A stretch of 64,000 bases of DNA, taken from NCBI RefSeq assembly GCF_900105185.1, contig NZ_FNTJ01000001.1:4484501-4548500 (forward strand). Direction: 5' to 3'. Source of the stretch: Pseudomonas saponiphila. Lineage in GTDB: Bacteria; Pseudomonadota; Gammaproteobacteria; Pseudomonadales; Pseudomonadaceae. A program made the position numbers and the translations under genes. Below are positions 18,220 through 26,186 of the stretch, in pieces; the first letter of the stretch is position 1, and each line of letters begins with the position of its first letter. The notes under the pieces were generated by a model. That model did no database searches and had not been told where the DNA came from. It saw only the letters and a program-made list of their open reading frames with translations.

Positions 18220-18226
18220 AATTGGA
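18220..18226. repeat. right target-site duplication AATTGGA
   Basis: Second copy of the 7-bp direct repeat flanking the IS21-family element. Confidence 0.85.
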
Positions 18227-18388
18227 TCTAAGCCAGAGGATTCAAGGCCCCTAAGGTAGAAACTGTAGGAAGTCCCGGACGGACTCTGCATCGGGACAGG
18301 TCAAAAAAAGGACACATAACCGGCCCACAATCATCTTCAGGACCGGCATGCATTGATGCTCAGGAATAACAACAAAAGGCATTCAGCC

Positions 18389-18484
18389 ATGTTCAAACAT
18401 TCGAAAGTACGTCAGGCGGGGCTCATCCTCTTCGCAACCACATTGCTGTTGATCTTGCCGAACCTCACCAGAGTGATCGGCTGA
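18389..18484 (+). CDS. putative small membrane protein, 31 residues
   Basis: Reads MFKHSKVRQAG, then one hydrophobic helix (LILFATTLLLILPNL), then TRVIG and stop. A short basic N-terminus before a single membrane helix is typical of bacterial membrane microproteins. AAAAGG lies 8 bp before the ATG. A GC-rich stem-loop (CCCCCGG/CCGGGGG, about 18513-18533) follows the stop but lacks a U-run. Too short for routine gene calling. Conservation in other Pseudomonas would decide it. Confidence 0.5.
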   Translation: MFKHSKVRQAGLILFATTLLLILPNLTRVIG

Positions 18485-18770
18485 TACGTGGTTGCTCGAC
18501 CAACCGACCAGCACCCAGCCCCCGGTTCTCGCCGGGGGCACGCTGTCGTCTGCCCATATTGCTGAGCCACGGCAAGGAGGAGGATTCATGTCGCCACCGA
18601 CCCGCTCGTGCGGGAGGGCCAAGACCCGCTAGCCAAGCGCGACTATTTCGGTATCTTGAACCACGCCAAACACGAAGAACTCCGGGACGCCTGGTCGACC
18701 CAGTGTCGCCACCCTAAGACCTGCAGCCCGGTGAAGCCTCCCCCACTGACGAAGATCCGACGGCCATCCA
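18485..18770. other. intergenic with a 14-codon open frame behind a strong ribosome site
   Basis: AAGGAGGAGGATTC precedes an ATG at 18588 whose frame ends at 18632 after 14 codons (MSPPTRSCGRAKTR). A different frame from about 18608 stays open into the cytochrome gene and reads protein-like at first (DPLAKRDYFGILNHAKHEELRD). This may be a leader peptide or a broken small gene. No other signal seen. Confidence 0.35.
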
Positions 18771-19577
18771 TTGAAAGCTCTCCTCCTTTGCGCTGCCCTC
18801 CTGACCAGCAGCCCGCTGTACGCCGCCCAACTGCTGATCGACCTGGGCTCCGGCAGCCGCACCTGGCAGACCGAAGAACTGCTCAAGCACCCCGCAGCGC
18901 AGACCATCAAGATCAAGGACGATGTGTCCTACCACCGCGACATGCAATACCGGGCCGTGCCCATGGCGGCCCTGCTCAAGGGACTCAAGACCGATGACCA
19001 TGTGCAGGCCGTGGCCCTGGACGGCTTCGCCGCCGAACTGAACGCCGCGCCTCTGCTCGACACCCAGGGCTCCCAGGCCTGGCTGGCCATCGAAGACCCG
19101 GACAAACCCTGGCCTCGACTCGCCGCGGACAAACCCGGCGCCGGGCCTTTCTACCTGGTGTGGACGGACCCGCAAGCCGGGCATATCAGCCCCGAGCAAT
19201 GGCCATTCCAGGTGGCGCGCATCCAGCGCCTGGCGCCGGTGGCGGAGCGTTTTCCGGCCCTGGCTCCGGACCCGAAGCTGGCAAGCAATGATCCGGTCAA
19301 CCAGGGCTTCAGCCTGTTCCAGAAGAACTGCCTGGCCTGCCACCGCCTGAATGCCGCCGGTGACTCGCAGTTCGGGCCGGACTTGAACATTCCCTACAGC
19401 CCTACCGAGTATTTCAGTGGCGACTTTCTCAAGCGCTACATCCGCGATCCGCAGAGCCTGAGGCACTGGCCCCAGGCCAAGATGCCCGGGTTCGACAGCA
19501 GCGTGTTGCCGGATCAAGAGCTGGAGTTGTTGCTGGGCTATCTGCGGCACATGGCGGGGCGCAAGCAGTTGCCTTGA
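18771..19577 (+). CDS. periplasmic c-type cytochrome protein
   Basis: 268 residues from a TTG start at 18771; no ATG or GTG fits the signal peptide MKALLLCAALLTSSPLYAA. The N-terminal part (residues 20-150) resembles the beta-rich molybdopterin-oxidoreductase accessory fold, without recognisable cofactor ligands. The C-terminal domain has one haem-binding motif, NCLACH (about residue 185), and a later Met in AKMPGF as likely sixth ligand. It is probably an electron carrier in the periplasm. Its redox partner is not evident nearby. The ribosome site is weak. Confidence 0.75.
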   Translation: MKALLLCAALLTSSPLYAAQLLIDLGSGSRTWQTEELLKHPAAQTIKIKDDVSYHRDMQYRAVPMAALLKGLKTDDHVQAVALDGFAAELNAAPLLDTQGSQAWLAIEDPDKPWPRLAADKPGAGPFYLVWTDPQAGHISPEQWPFQVARIQRLAPVAERFPALAPDPKLASNDPVNQGFSLFQKNCLACHRLNAAGDSQFGPDLNIPYSPTEYFSGDFLKRYIRDPQSLRHWPQAKMPGFDSSVLPDQELELLLGYLRHMAGRKQLP

Positions 19578-19639
19578 GCTGATCCGGGTGTTGCCTATCG
19601 CCTGGATAGCCAGAGTTGATTTCACGGTCCGGCCAGGCC

Positions 19640-19773
19640 GGCGGATAATCGCGCCCATCGAGCAAACACTTCGCCAAGCCTGATGAAGTCGCTGCTGCAA
19701 CCTTGATGACGCCGATGACAACCGGGTCCGGGCTCTCCCGACCGGTTCCCTCTCCTGACCGGTCTTCCCTTTT
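19640..19773 (+). ncRNA. candidate small RNA or 3' UTR
   Basis: Between the cytochrome stop and a strong plus-strand terminator there are about 195 nt without a reading frame. They contain GC-rich inverted repeats (ACCGGGTC..GACCGGT type). A GATAAT box at about 19644 with TTTCAC 18 bp upstream could start a transcript of about 145 nt. No known sRNA recognised. It could simply be the cytochrome mRNA tail. Confidence 0.3.
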
Positions 19774-19799
19774 AGCCACCCTCTTGGGTGGCTTTTTTT
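19774..19799 (+). terminator. rho-independent terminator
   Basis: AGCCACC-CTCTTG-GGTGGCT followed by seven T. A textbook plus-strand terminator about 200 bp after the cytochrome stop. Confidence 0.9.
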
Positions 19800-19877
19800 A
19801 ACTTTGAGCGCCCTTGAAACGCAATTGGCCGACCCGAGGGCCAGCCAATTGTCGATCTTGATGCCAATGACGCCGGG

Positions 19878-20219
19878 TTATACCAGGCGCCCGCGAATCT
19901 CCTGCTTCACCCCCCATCCTTCAATGATGCCGCCCAGAGGCTCGACCACGGCCTCGAAGTCCTGCTCAAAATCCCCGATGCCGCCATGGGTGGCGTACAT
20001 CACCTTGCTCAGTTCCAGATACCAGGCGCCGTCATCACGCACGCTGACCTGGGCGTTCAAGGATTCACCGCGAAACTGTCCTGCCGCCCTGCGCGCCCGC
20101 TCCTCGTCCGGAAAAATGGCGTAGAACTCGATGGGATGGAATCGTGAAAAATCAAAACCGCCTTCTTTCATGCGGCGCAGCACACTGCTGCTGAGGTCTT
20201 CTTGAACGGCTGTGCTCAT
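19878..20219 (-). CDS. rraB: RraB-family ribonuclease E inhibitor-like protein
   Basis: 113 residues with the RraB fold features: a short alpha N-terminus, then alternating strands (FYAIFPDEERARRAAGQF, QVSVRDDGAWYLELSKVM). An acidic segment follows around GDFEQDFEAVVEPLGG. AGGAGG precedes the ATG at 7 bp. E. coli RraB binds the C-terminal half of RNase E and changes degradosome composition. RNase E itself is encoded 36 kb away in this window with a very different C-terminal tail, so the inhibitor role is by family only. Confidence 0.8.
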   Translation of the reverse strand: MSTAVQEDLSSSVLRRMKEGGFDFSRFHPIEFYAIFPDEERARRAAGQFRGESLNAQVSVRDDGAWYLELSKVMYATHGGIGDFEQDFEAVVEPLGGIIEGWGVKQEIRGRLV

Positions 20220-20433
20220 GAAACGTCCTCCTCAAACCGATGGATAGACTTTCCGCGCTTCCCGACTCGCCGACCACAGTGATCGGCATCACGACCCGGG
20301 GGCGGGCCGTCAGGAAACAAGCATGGAGCTGACAAGATCAGAGCTAGGCGAAGAATTTGCTGATCTCGTTTGCAGATTAGCGCCAACGTCTGGGCGCCGC
20401 CAGAAATAGCTGCGCAAGCAATCTCTGTCGTCT

Positions 20434-20667
20434 CTAGATCGGCGTGATGCGCAGAATCTGAATGCTGTTCTGCTCTTTCAGGCTCTTGAGAGTGGGGGCT
20501 TCGATACGTCCGTCCAGATCATTCAGATCCAGTTCGGCACTGACCGGCAGCAACTTGGCCCTAACCAGCTGCGCGGCCCGCTCCAGCGTCGGCTCCTGCT
20601 CGCAATCGAAGTCCTCGACGGACTGGACACCATGATCATCCACGAAAGTGACTTGCCACTTTTGCAT
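20434..20667 (-). CDS. hypothetical protein, 77 residues
   Basis: Starts MQKWQVTFVDDHGVQSVEDFDCE and ends SLKEQNSIQILRITPI. The pattern is strand-strand-helix-strand, a small cytosolic alpha/beta protein. GAGGAGG lies before the ATG, giving good translation signals. It has no recognised family and is not in an evident operon. Confidence 0.65.
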   Translation of the reverse strand: MQKWQVTFVDDHGVQSVEDFDCEQEPTLERAAQLVRAKLLPVSAELDLNDLDGRIEAPTLKSLKEQNSIQILRITPI

Positions 20668-20762
20668 CAGCGCCTCCTCGATAGCCCTGTCAGTGGGCCT
20701 ACAGCATCTCGACCTTGAGCCAGAGGCAAACGTTCCGCGACACGGGCAGGCCAGCCAAGAAA

Positions 20763-20784
20763 AAGGCCGCTCGGAGGCGGCCTT
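20763..20784 (-). terminator. rho-independent terminator
   Basis: AAGGCCGC-TCGGAG-GCGGCCTT with an A-run on the left. It ends the START-domain transcript on the minus strand, 26 bp past its stop. Confidence 0.85.
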
Positions 20785-20810
20785 GATCGAACCCTTGGAC
20801 CGTCAGCCGG

Positions 20811-21419
20811 TCACGGCTTTTCGGCACGGGTCTTGAGCGCCTTCAGGGTGTTGAAAGGGGCGTCCACCACGAACTTGTTGGCCAACCAGGACGGCACGCT
20901 GCCACCAGGCTCGGTGTGCACCTGATAGGTCACTTCGACCTGATCGGCACCTTTGGGCACGAACTTCCAGTAACCCTCGACCTGGGATACGCGCACGAAA
21001 CCTTTCTCTTCCGGGATGTAGGTCGGCACACCTTCCAGCTTGCGGGTCAGGCTGCCGTCTGCGGCTTCGCTGGTAGTGATGTGCAGCACCGAGTCACGCG
21101 CAGTGACCGGCCAAGGCGTGTTGAACTGGGTGTAGGTCCAGGTTTGATCGCCTTCGTGCTTGAGCAGTTTCTGGGTCTTGCACTCATGGATCCAGGCGCA
21201 GGCACCCACCACGTCTTCCTGCAATGCACGCAGCTTGCCGATGGAGGTCTTCATGGTGGTAACACCACGGTAGGCCTTGTATTTGGAGCCGGCCACTTCA
21301 CTCAAGGAAATCTTGATGCCGTCTTCGTCCTTCGCCGTTTGCCAGTCTTCGGCGTGGGCCGTTGCCGACAACAGCACGGTGAAGCCACAGAGCACAGCCA
21401 TTCGATACAGCGAACCCAT
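20811..21419 (-). CDS. secreted START-domain protein
   Basis: 202 residues from the ATG at 21419, which has AAGGA upstream; an ATG 42 bp earlier lacks a ribosome site. A signal peptide (about residues 1-24, ending in AHA) is followed by a START/SRPBCC lipid-binding fold: DWQTAKDEDGIKISLSEV, TPWPVTARDSVLHI, VEVTYQVHTEPGGSVPSW. START proteins bind lipids or hydrophobic ligands. Its position 43 bp after the YkgJ-type gene on the same strand suggests one transcript. Confidence 0.85.
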   Translation of the reverse strand: MGSLYRMAVLCGFTVLLSATAHAEDWQTAKDEDGIKISLSEVAGSKYKAYRGVTTMKTSIGKLRALQEDVVGACAWIHECKTQKLLKHEGDQTWTYTQFNTPWPVTARDSVLHITTSEAADGSLTRKLEGVPTYIPEEKGFVRVSQVEGYWKFVPKGADQVEVTYQVHTEPGGSVPSWLANKFVVDAPFNTLKALKTRAEKP

Positions 21420-21462
21420 TGTCTTATTCCTTATTGTTGAAGTTCCGTTCATTAAGAACACT

Positions 21463-21717
21463 CTAAGCCGCTGTCACTTGTTCCCACCATCCGAGCAAGC
21501 GGATGGCATCTTCCCGGCTTTCGCCGCACACCTCGGGATCTGCCTGAAACGCGCCGCACACCGCTGGCCGCTCCGGCCTACCGAACAAGCCACACAGGTG
21601 TTCGACAGACAGGTGCAGGCAACGTTCTCCCGCCGGCTTGCCATTGGGCATTCCGGGGATCGGTGAGCTGATGGAAGGGGCAATGCAGCAGGCGCCACAA
21701 CCTTCACGGCATTTCAT
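21463..21717 (-). CDS. YkgJ-family cysteine-cluster protein
   Basis: 84 residues from the ATG at 21717 (GAGGAG upstream). The N-terminal cluster is CREGCGACC, followed by Cys in GERCLHL, HLCGLF, AVCGAF and EVCGE. This is the UPF0153/YkgJ zinc- or iron-binding pattern. Function in the family is not known. It is probably co-transcribed with the START-domain gene. Confidence 0.85.
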   Translation of the reverse strand: MKCREGCGACCIAPSISSPIPGMPNGKPAGERCLHLSVEHLCGLFGRPERPAVCGAFQADPEVCGESREDAIRLLGWWEQVTAA

Positions 21718-21885
21718 GACGAAAGCTCCTCGCGACAAGCATAGTGTTGAATGACGCCGGACAAGAGTAACCGCTAAAACAGCCGTTTAAAATTACTCAA
21801 AGAACGGATTTGACGCACAACCGTGCGTGACTGATCAGTCTCCGACAAAGCGTCGCTGCAGCCAGTCACAAACAGGTTGAAGAAT

Positions 21886-22386
21886 TTACTGCTTGAATTC
21901 GAAATCCAGGGCCGCGCCTTCGATTTCACGACGCTCCTCATTGCGCAACTGCAACTGCATTTCGTTGCTCAGCAAGCGACCATTGAGTTGGAACGGACTG
22001 CTTTCCTTGGGCTTCTCGCCAAACATCTGCGGCAGCAAAGGTTCGCGCTTGGGCAATGGCACACTGCCGACAGGTTGCAGATGCTTGACCATTTCCGGCG
22101 GCAGGCTCAGGTCCAGCTTGGGGCTCTTCAACGGCGTCTTGATGTCTTGATAGGCCCACTTGGATTTGGGCTTGGCTGCTGCCTTCTTGCTTGCCGGCTT
22201 GCTCTTGCCAGCGCTGGCCTGGGCTTTGGCCTTGCTCGCCGAGGTCTGCTTGGCGGTAGCTGGCTTGCTCGGGTGGGTGCTGCTGGCAGCCGGTTTATCG
22301 GTGGCCGAGGCTGCCTGGACAGGCGTGACAGCGACAACTCCCAACAGGCAGGCAGATAACCAGATGGCAGGAAAAAAGGCATTCAT
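21886..22386 (-). CDS. exported hypothetical protein with Ala/Lys/Ser-rich segment
   Basis: 166 residues from the ATG at 22386. The signal peptide MNAFFPAIWLSACLLGVVAVTPVQA is followed by a low-complexity segment of about 45 residues (Ala, Lys, Ser, Thr, Pro). A conserved-looking C-terminal region starts near KWAYQDIKTPLKSPKLDLSL. Possibly an envelope-anchored linker protein. No named family recognised. Confidence 0.7.
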   Translation of the reverse strand: MNAFFPAIWLSACLLGVVAVTPVQAASATDKPAASSTHPSKPATAKQTSASKAKAQASAGKSKPASKKAAAKPKSKWAYQDIKTPLKSPKLDLSLPPEMVKHLQPVGSVPLPKREPLLPQMFGEKPKESSPFQLNGRLLSNEMQLQLRNEERREIEGAALDFEFKQ

Positions 22387-22462
22387 AAAGGCAGGTAGAT
22401 CGACAAAAGGTTTCCTATGCTCGCTTGTTGCAAGCCCCATGACAAGCACAGGGCCGCATTGT

Positions 22463-23902
22463 TTAAAAACCGCCGGCTGCCTCCTGGCACAACTGGCTGG
22501 CGAGCATGCCCAGGGTCATCAAGGCCCGCTCGGCCTCACGATTCCAGGGGGTGCCGCAATTGAGCCGCACGCAGTGGTTGAACTGCTCGGTGTTACTGAA
22601 GATCAACCCCGGGGCAATGCTGATGCCCTGTTGCAGGGCCCGCACATGCAGTTCCTGGGTGTTGACCCGCCCAGGCAGGCTGACCCAGAGAATGAAACCG
22701 CCATTGGGCCGAGTAATCTGCGTGCCTTCCGGAAAGTACTGCTGCACCGCCAGTTGAAAGGCGCTGAGGTTCTTGCGGTATTCCTGGCGGATGTAGCGTA
22801 AATGCCGGTCATAGCCGCCGTTCTCCAGGTACGCCGCAACGCCCATCTGGGTCACGCTGCACGCCGAATGAGTACTGAAGGTCTGCAGGCGCTGGATCTC
22901 CTGCTGGTACTTGCCAGCGATCATCCAGCCGATGCGCACCCCCGGTGACAGGGTCTTGGAGAAACTCGAGCAGTAGATCACCCGGTCCAGGCGGTCATAG
23001 GCCTTGAGGGCCTTGGTGCGCCCTACCTCGAACATCAACTCGCCGTAGATATCGTCCTCGACCACCTGGATATCGAAGTCCGATGCCAGACGCAGCAACT
23101 GCTTCTGCCGTTCCTCCGGCATGGTGCCGCCCAGGGGGTTGCTCAGACGCGTCGTCAGGACCAGGGCCTTGATCGACCACTGGTTGGCCGCCAGTTGCAG
23201 CGCTTCGAGGCTCATCCCGGTGGAAGGATCGCTGGGAATCTCGATGACCTTGAGCCCCAGCAAGTCCGCCAGTTGCAGCAATCCGTAATAGGTCGGCGAT
23301 TCCGCGGCAATCAGATCTCCCGGCCGGGTCAGGACCCGCAGCGACATCTGCAGGGCATCGACACATCCGTGAGTGATCACTACTTCCGAAGGGTCGACCA
23401 CCACCCCGGCGTCACGCATGCGAATCGCCACCTGGCGTCGCAGTGGCTCGAAGCCGGGACTGAACATGTAGCTGAACGCCCGTGGGCTGTGAAACCGCGT
23501 GACCTTGGCCAATTGCTGGTGCAATGCCCGCACCGGCAGGTAGTCGACGCTGGGCACTGCCGCCCCCAGAGGAAAGACCCCTTCGCGACGGGACTCCACC
23601 AACACCTGCTGGATAATGCTGCTGCGGGTCACCAGCCCCGGACGCTCGACCCGGGCGATGTCCGGCGTGGGCGCAGTCAGCGCCGGCGTCTGGTGCACGT
23701 AGTAACCGGACTGGGGACGCGCGCGGATCAGCCCCTGGTCCTCGAGGTTGGCATAGGCCTGGAGCACCGTGGCGTGGCTGACGTTGAGCTGCGAGCTCAT
23801 CTTGCGTACCGACGGCACGCGCTCCCCCGGCTGGTAGACACCACGGCGAATATCCTCAGCCAGCTGCTGAGCGATACGTTGATAGAGCAAGAGATTGGTC
23901 AT
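22463..23902 (-). CDS. MocR/GabR-type GntR regulator with aminotransferase domain
   Basis: 479 residues starting MTNLLLYQRIAQQL at 23902. Residues 1-70 are a GntR winged helix (PGERVPSVRKMSSQLNVSHA). After a linker comes a fold type I aminotransferase domain (about 110-470), with the PLP-binding lysine in YCSSFSKTLSPGVRIGW. MocR proteins sense PLP or amino compounds and often bind direct repeats. Two AACTGT repeats 21 bp apart lie upstream at 23955-23981. The target besides its own gene is unknown. Confidence 0.9.
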   Translation of the reverse strand: MTNLLLYQRIAQQLAEDIRRGVYQPGERVPSVRKMSSQLNVSHATVLQAYANLEDQGLIRARPQSGYYVHQTPALTAPTPDIARVERPGLVTRSSIIQQVLVESRREGVFPLGAAVPSVDYLPVRALHQQLAKVTRFHSPRAFSYMFSPGFEPLRRQVAIRMRDAGVVVDPSEVVITHGCVDALQMSLRVLTRPGDLIAAESPTYYGLLQLADLLGLKVIEIPSDPSTGMSLEALQLAANQWSIKALVLTTRLSNPLGGTMPEERQKQLLRLASDFDIQVVEDDIYGELMFEVGRTKALKAYDRLDRVIYCSSFSKTLSPGVRIGWMIAGKYQQEIQRLQTFSTHSACSVTQMGVAAYLENGGYDRHLRYIRQEYRKNLSAFQLAVQQYFPEGTQITRPNGGFILWVSLPGRVNTQELHVRALQQGISIAPGLIFSNTEQFNHCVRLNCGTPWNREAERALMTLGMLASQLCQEAAGGF

Positions 23903-23954
23903 GGCACAGCACTCGATTTCACGGCGTTTTATTCTTGTGTGAAACAATACCGGC

Positions 23955-23981
23955 ACAGTTTAGAAGTGTACTGGGACAGTT
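23955..23981 (-). promoter_or_regulatory. direct repeat AACTGT-N15-AACTGT, likely MocR operator
   Basis: On the minus strand two AACTGT copies start 21 bp apart (two helical turns), 53-79 bp before the MocR gene. Direct repeats are the usual operator form for this regulator class. Confidence 0.4.
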
Positions 23982-24053
23982 CCTACAATAGTCGAGGACA
24001 CCGGGCAGTGAAAAGTAGAACTGTAGGGTTTTTGTGAGCACCTTGGCAGACAT

Positions 24054-24088
24054 AAAAAAACCCGACGCCTAGCGGACGTCGGGTTTTT
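24054..24088. terminator. bidirectional rho-independent terminator
   Basis: CCCGACG-N9-CGTCGGG stem flanked by seven A and five T. It ends the OmpA operon on the minus strand. Confidence 0.9.
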
Positions 24089-24105
24089 CGGGGACAAGAG
24101 GCGTT

Positions 24106-24918
24106 TCAGCGAGCGGCGCCCAGCTGGCCCTTTTCGTCGGAGAAGACGATCTCCACCCGCCGGTTCTGCGCCCGGCCACGCTCGGAGGCATTGGCTTCCA
24201 CCGGGTAGTCGTCACCGTATCCTTCGACCTGGATCCGCTTCTCGTCGATCCCCAGATCCACCAACACGTCTGCCACGGCCTGGGCTCGATCGCGCGACAG
24301 CTGCAGATTGTTCTGACGTTCACCGGTGTTGTCGGTGTAGCCCTCAATGCGCACGACACGCTTTGGGTTCAGTTGCAGAAACTGCACCACCTTGAGCACA
24401 GTGCGATTGGCCGAGTTCTTCAATTCGGCCTCGCCGGTGTCAAACAGCACGTCGCCCAGTGTCATCACCAGGCCACGGTCGGTCTGGGTGGTCGCCAGGC
24501 TGATGATCTGCTCCTCCAGCCACTTGCCCTGCTGTTGCACACTCAACAGTTTGGCCTCACGCAGGGCCAGTTGCAGGCGTTGTCGTTCCAGTTCGAGCTT
24601 GGCGGCGCGCTCCTGGTTCAACGCCTGATCCGTGTGCTCCCGGGCAATCTCGCTGTAGCGACGACTCAGGTAGGCATAGTGCTCCACATCGGCACCGCTG
24701 CCCCAGTAGGTCGACAGCCGATCGGCACGGGCCAGGGATTCTCCGGCGCGTATCACGTCCTTGGGCGCGATCCGCAACACATTGGAGTCCTCCTTGACCT
24801 TCTGGAAGTCGGCACCGGCTTGCTGCAGGGCTTCCTCGCTGTGCTGGCCGGCACAACCATAGAGACCGGCGCAGGCCAACAGCAACGCGCCACCGAAGAT
24901 CCGGGTCGACAGGCTCAT
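24106..24918 (-). CDS. OmpA-family lipoprotein
   Basis: 270 residues. A lipoprotein signal ends at LYGCAG (lipobox Cys about 22). Residues 30-130 are helical with heptad-like charged segments (DUF4398-like). Residues 150-265 form the peptidoglycan-binding OmpA domain, with GYTDNTGERQNNLQLSRDRA and NRRVEIVF. It probably anchors the outer membrane to the cell wall. The ATG overlaps the stop of the DUF4398 gene by 4 bp (ATGA), so translation is coupled. Confidence 0.9.
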   Translation of the reverse strand: MSLSTRIFGGALLLACAGLYGCAGQHSEEALQQAGADFQKVKEDSNVLRIAPKDVIRAGESLARADRLSTYWGSGADVEHYAYLSRRYSEIAREHTDQALNQERAAKLELERQRLQLALREAKLLSVQQQGKWLEEQIISLATTQTDRGLVMTLGDVLFDTGEAELKNSANRTVLKVVQFLQLNPKRVVRIEGYTDNTGERQNNLQLSRDRAQAVADVLVDLGIDEKRIQVEGYGDDYPVEANASERGRAQNRRVEIVFSDEKGQLGAAR

Positions 24919-25271
24919 TGGGCATCTCCCAGTTGCTTGCGCAGGCGGGTGATGCGGGTGTTGAGCTCGTTCACCTGTTCCTGGCTCTTCTGGGTCAGGA
25001 CCTTGGCCTCGGCCAGCCGAGCATCCAGTTCTGCCTGTTCGGCACGCATCCGCGCCTTCTTGTAGGACTCATCCTGCATATTGCCCTGAGCCCGGGAGAA
25101 CTTGTCTTCGGCCAGTTTCAACTCAGGCATCGCCTCGGCCGAGGCTCCCACGGCCTTGGCTTGCTCCAGTGCCTGGGCAGTGAGGCGCATTTGCTCGGTG
25201 GGCGCCGGATCGGTTGCACAACCCGCCATGGCCAACAGGGCCAGGGCAGGGAAAAGAGGTCGAATAGTCAC
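24915..25271 (-). CDS. DUF4398 lipoprotein
   Basis: 118 residues. The signal peptide has lipobox MAGC (Cys18). The mature part is almost wholly helical: repeated Ala/Glu/Lys heptads, residues 30-110, likely coiled coil. Its DUF4398 region resembles the N-terminal half of the adjacent OmpA protein, suggesting the pair arose from one another or interact. It is the middle gene of a three-gene operon. Confidence 0.85.
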   Translation of the reverse strand: MTIRPLFPALALLAMAGCATDPAPTEQMRLTAQALEQAKAVGASAEAMPELKLAEDKFSRAQGNMQDESYKKARMRAEQAELDARLAEAKVLTQKSQEQVNELNTRITRLRKQLGDAQ

Positions 25272-25280
25272 ACGTGATTC

Positions 25281-26105
25281 CTACGGTTTTGGGCTGCTGA
25301 CGGGTTGCTGCAACTGGGCCTTCCAGCGCTCCAGATTGCGCTGCAGCAAGGCCTCCGTCAGACCGGACGCGGGCAATTCTGTCATCTTTTTTGCCAGCTG
25401 TCCGCGCAACCATGGGTCATTGCAGGCGGAGTTGTGGGACAGCGCGAGAAACAGTCCCGGTTTGTCGATGGCCTGGGGAAACGCCTGCAGATCCGCCGCC
25501 ATCCCCAGGGACTGGGCCATGGCCATGCCCGCATAGCGCGGTGCCAGGACATAGTCCACTTCCCCCAGCAGCAAGGTCTGGAAGACCTGGGTCAGGTTCG
25601 GCAGGCGCTTGAGTTGCAAGTGCTCCTTGGCCACGAGCTGAAAGGGCTGGGTCAAGCGGGCCTTTTCCGAAACCGCTCCCGGATGACCGGCAAGGTCCGC
25701 CACCTGGGTGTAGCTCAGGGTCGAGTCCTTGCGCGTCCACACCAGATAGTCGTTCTGCACCAGCGCCGGGTGGATGTAGTCCAGAGACTCCAGCTCATTG
25801 AAGGTCAGTGGCGCATCGGCCAGCAGGTCCATGCGCCCGCTACGAACTTCATCCAGGGCTTCGGAACGTTTGCCGGCGTACAACAACTCGACCTTGAGTC
25901 CCAGCTCCCCCGCCACTTGCTGCAGCAGGTCGGCGCTGGCCCCCATCAGGTGCTTGGGGTTCTGCGGGTCTTGCCACAGGTACGGCGGCGCGTCCGGGCT
26001 GCCGGTCACCACCAGACGCTCGCACTTGCCTGCTGCCAGTGACAGCGCTGGCGACAACGCCAGGCTCAACAGCACTGCCCAGCCCCCCATGCGGTGCAGA
26101 TCCAT
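25281..26105 (-). CDS. periplasmic solute-binding-like protein
   Basis: 274 residues from the ATG at 26105. The signal peptide runs to SLA-A, and the mature type 2 periplasmic-binding fold starts CERLVVTGSPDAPPYLW. Typical landmarks are GRMDLLADAPLT and YVLAPRYAGMAMAQ. No permease or ATPase gene is adjacent. It is followed after 9 bp by two cell-wall lipoprotein genes, so a sensing role is possible. Ligand unknown. Confidence 0.82.
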   Translation of the reverse strand: MDLHRMGGWAVLLSLALSPALSLAAGKCERLVVTGSPDAPPYLWQDPQNPKHLMGASADLLQQVAGELGLKVELLYAGKRSEALDEVRSGRMDLLADAPLTFNELESLDYIHPALVQNDYLVWTRKDSTLSYTQVADLAGHPGAVSEKARLTQPFQLVAKEHLQLKRLPNLTQVFQTLLLGEVDYVLAPRYAGMAMAQSLGMAADLQAFPQAIDKPGLFLALSHNSACNDPWLRGQLAKKMTELPASGLTEALLQRNLERWKAQLQQPVSSPKP

Positions 26106-26144
26106 GGCGATACCCTCCCCCAACAAAAAACACCCATAAAAAAA

Positions 26145-26166
26145 CCCGGCCAAAAGGCCGGGCTCT
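26145..26166 (-). terminator. terminator of etfBA
   Basis: CCCGGCC-AAAA-GGCCGGG with an A-run on the left (minus-strand orientation), between the etfA stop and the next gene. The right side is CTCTTT. Confidence 0.85.
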
Positions 26167-26186
26167 TTATAAGTTAAGACGCCGGA

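Noticed and set aside
22140..22300. Repetitive Ala/Lys/Ser coding stretch considered as a tandem repeat locus
   Set aside because: Degenerate low-complexity linker of an exported protein, without regular repeat units.
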